From assembly GCA_025594325.1 (NCBI GenBank), contig JANHCV010000001.1:3410001-3474000 (forward strand): a stretch of DNA of 64,000 bases. The letters run 5' to 3'. Numbering within the stretch: position 1 is the stretch's first letter; each line of letters starts with the position of its first letter. Shown in pieces: positions 63,185 to 64,000 of the stretch. Source of the stretch: Blastocladiella emersonii ATCC 22665. Its lineage: Eukaryota > Blastocladiomycota > Blastocladiomycetes > Blastocladiales > Blastocladiaceae. A model generated the notes under the pieces. It had not been told where the DNA came from, did no database searches, and was given only the letters and a program-made list of their open reading frames with translations. The translations under genes and the position numbers were made by a program.

Positions 63185-64000
63185 ATGAATGCAAATGAAC
63201 TGAATCGAGCCGCCGAGAGCGCCGTCGCGGCCGACCTGGCCCGGCTCGACCCGGACCCGAGGGTGGCCCTGCGGATCGCAAACGAGGTCGGCCACGGTCC
63301 CCGTGCCCTTCGTCGGGCTGCAGATGCTGACCCTGGCCCACGTAGCTCTGGAAGGTGATCAATGAGGCTATGCAACGGTCTGCCGTCCATTTCGGTGCGC
63401 TTTAGACGACTCTGGCCGCGCGGACGCGACCCTGACGACCACGCCGTAGAGGGACAGGGACTCGAGGCCGCGTTCGAGCTCGTCAAGCAGACGACGCTAC
63501 TGCGCAAGCGGCTTCTCGAGGCGTACAAGGGTAGGTACGTTGGCCCCGCGCCGAGTCGCGACGTCGTTCGCTGACGCGGGGACTCGGCGGTAGCGCACAT
63601 CCTCGCACAGTTTGAGCAGGTCTACAAGGCCAGCATTCTCCGCCTTCTGTCGCGAACGGTACGACACTGTCTCCGTGCAGCTGCGCTGACCGCAGTCTCA
63701 CTCGCTCGCGGAACGAACAGAATGGGCTCAAGCACGCCATCAACGGCCTGCACGCGCGGCGCACCACGATCCTCGCGTGGTACTCGGCCCTCGGCGCGCC
63801 GGACCGCGACGTGCGCGAGATCCGCGACGTCATTGACGTGCAGCACCTCGACCTGCTATCGCCCGAGATCCGAGCCCGCGCGTGCGCCGCGCTGTACGAG
63901 CTCGACGGGTCCTTCAGCTTCCCGCTCGACGAGGCCGCGCGGGAGGAGGTCCTCACATCTTTGAACCTGCCCATCGCGTCGCTGCTCGCGACTCCCGCGG
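63185..64000 (+). CDS. Helical protein, possibly Nnf1-like kinetochore subunit, 3' partial
   Basis: Five exons can be placed before the window ends (63185-63286, 63346-63394, 63450-63530, 63594-63658, 63721-64000, the last open), giving 192 residues so far. The product is almost wholly helical: LWKVINEAMQRSAVHFE, AYKAHILAQFEQVYKASILR and LLSRTNGLKHAINGLHARR. The order, an N-terminal helix, then a glutamine/phenylalanine helix, then a LxxLxxxI end, resembles the Nnf1 domain of the Mis12/MIND complex, but I could not verify it. The start is the first ATG that gives an open spliced frame. The gene continues beyond the right edge. Confidence 0.6.

Noticed and set aside
44000-64000. tRNA genes in intergenic regions
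   Set aside because: I looked by eye for B-box-like GGTTCGANTCC sequences and found none with a matching A box and cloverleaf. A covariance search would be decisive.

Overview
The window is nuclear DNA from a GC-rich, intron-rich fungus, most likely a basidiomycete yeast; Tremellomycetes/Trichosporonales is my best guess from gene structure alone. Protein-coding genes are dense and lie on both strands. They are split by short introns of about 50-80 bases, whose donors are mostly GTACG and whose acceptors mostly end GTAG. Complex I, RanBP3/Yrb2, WDR48, NOSIP and MFSD5 homologues are present, which argues against a Saccharomyces-type yeast. I saw no bacterial operon structure, rRNA or convincing tRNA gene.

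Left block, 1-15.3 kb. A 5'-truncated HEAT/ARM plus SPRY gene is followed by a Zn2Cys6 transcription factor. Next is a nested transposon: an outer element with 222-bp terminal inverted repeats (6711-10034), into which a Mutator-like element has inserted (6952-8891, 8-bp target duplication). After it come YRB2 (Ran-binding nuclear transport factor) and WDR48 (partner of ubiquitin-specific proteases).

Centre, 15,574-28,156. This is the most striking feature: two inverted arms of 6,179 bp, identical wherever I compared them, around a 225-bp spacer. Each arm holds three intact genes (dienoyl-CoA isomerase ECH1, an SVIP-like p97/VCP-binding protein and a 2-oxoglutarate/Fe(II) oxygenase) and, near the spacer, a decayed Ty1/copia pol fragment plus unrecognised open frames. 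The outer flanks differ (WDR48 on the left, SLA1 on the right), so this is not a simple hairpin-read mirror.

Right block, 28.3-64 kb. These are ordinary housekeeping genes: SLA1 (endocytosis), PMT4 (protein O-mannosylation), a SET methyltransferase, a complex I accessory subunit, a FYVE protein with a Pib2-like tail, RPC53 (Pol III), a TMEM216-like membrane protein, MFSD5 (molybdate transporter family), a tiny Cys/His protein, SAD1/USP39 (tri-snRNP), mitoribosomal mS23, a GCK-III/Kic1-type kinase, NOSIP, an ER FKBP, UBE2W, a low-complexity nuclear protein, a CCR4-like nuclease, ribosomal eL21 and uS4, SLU7, and a right-truncated helical protein. Exon coordinates in the entries were placed by hand; reading-frame phases close across the joins unless I say otherwise.
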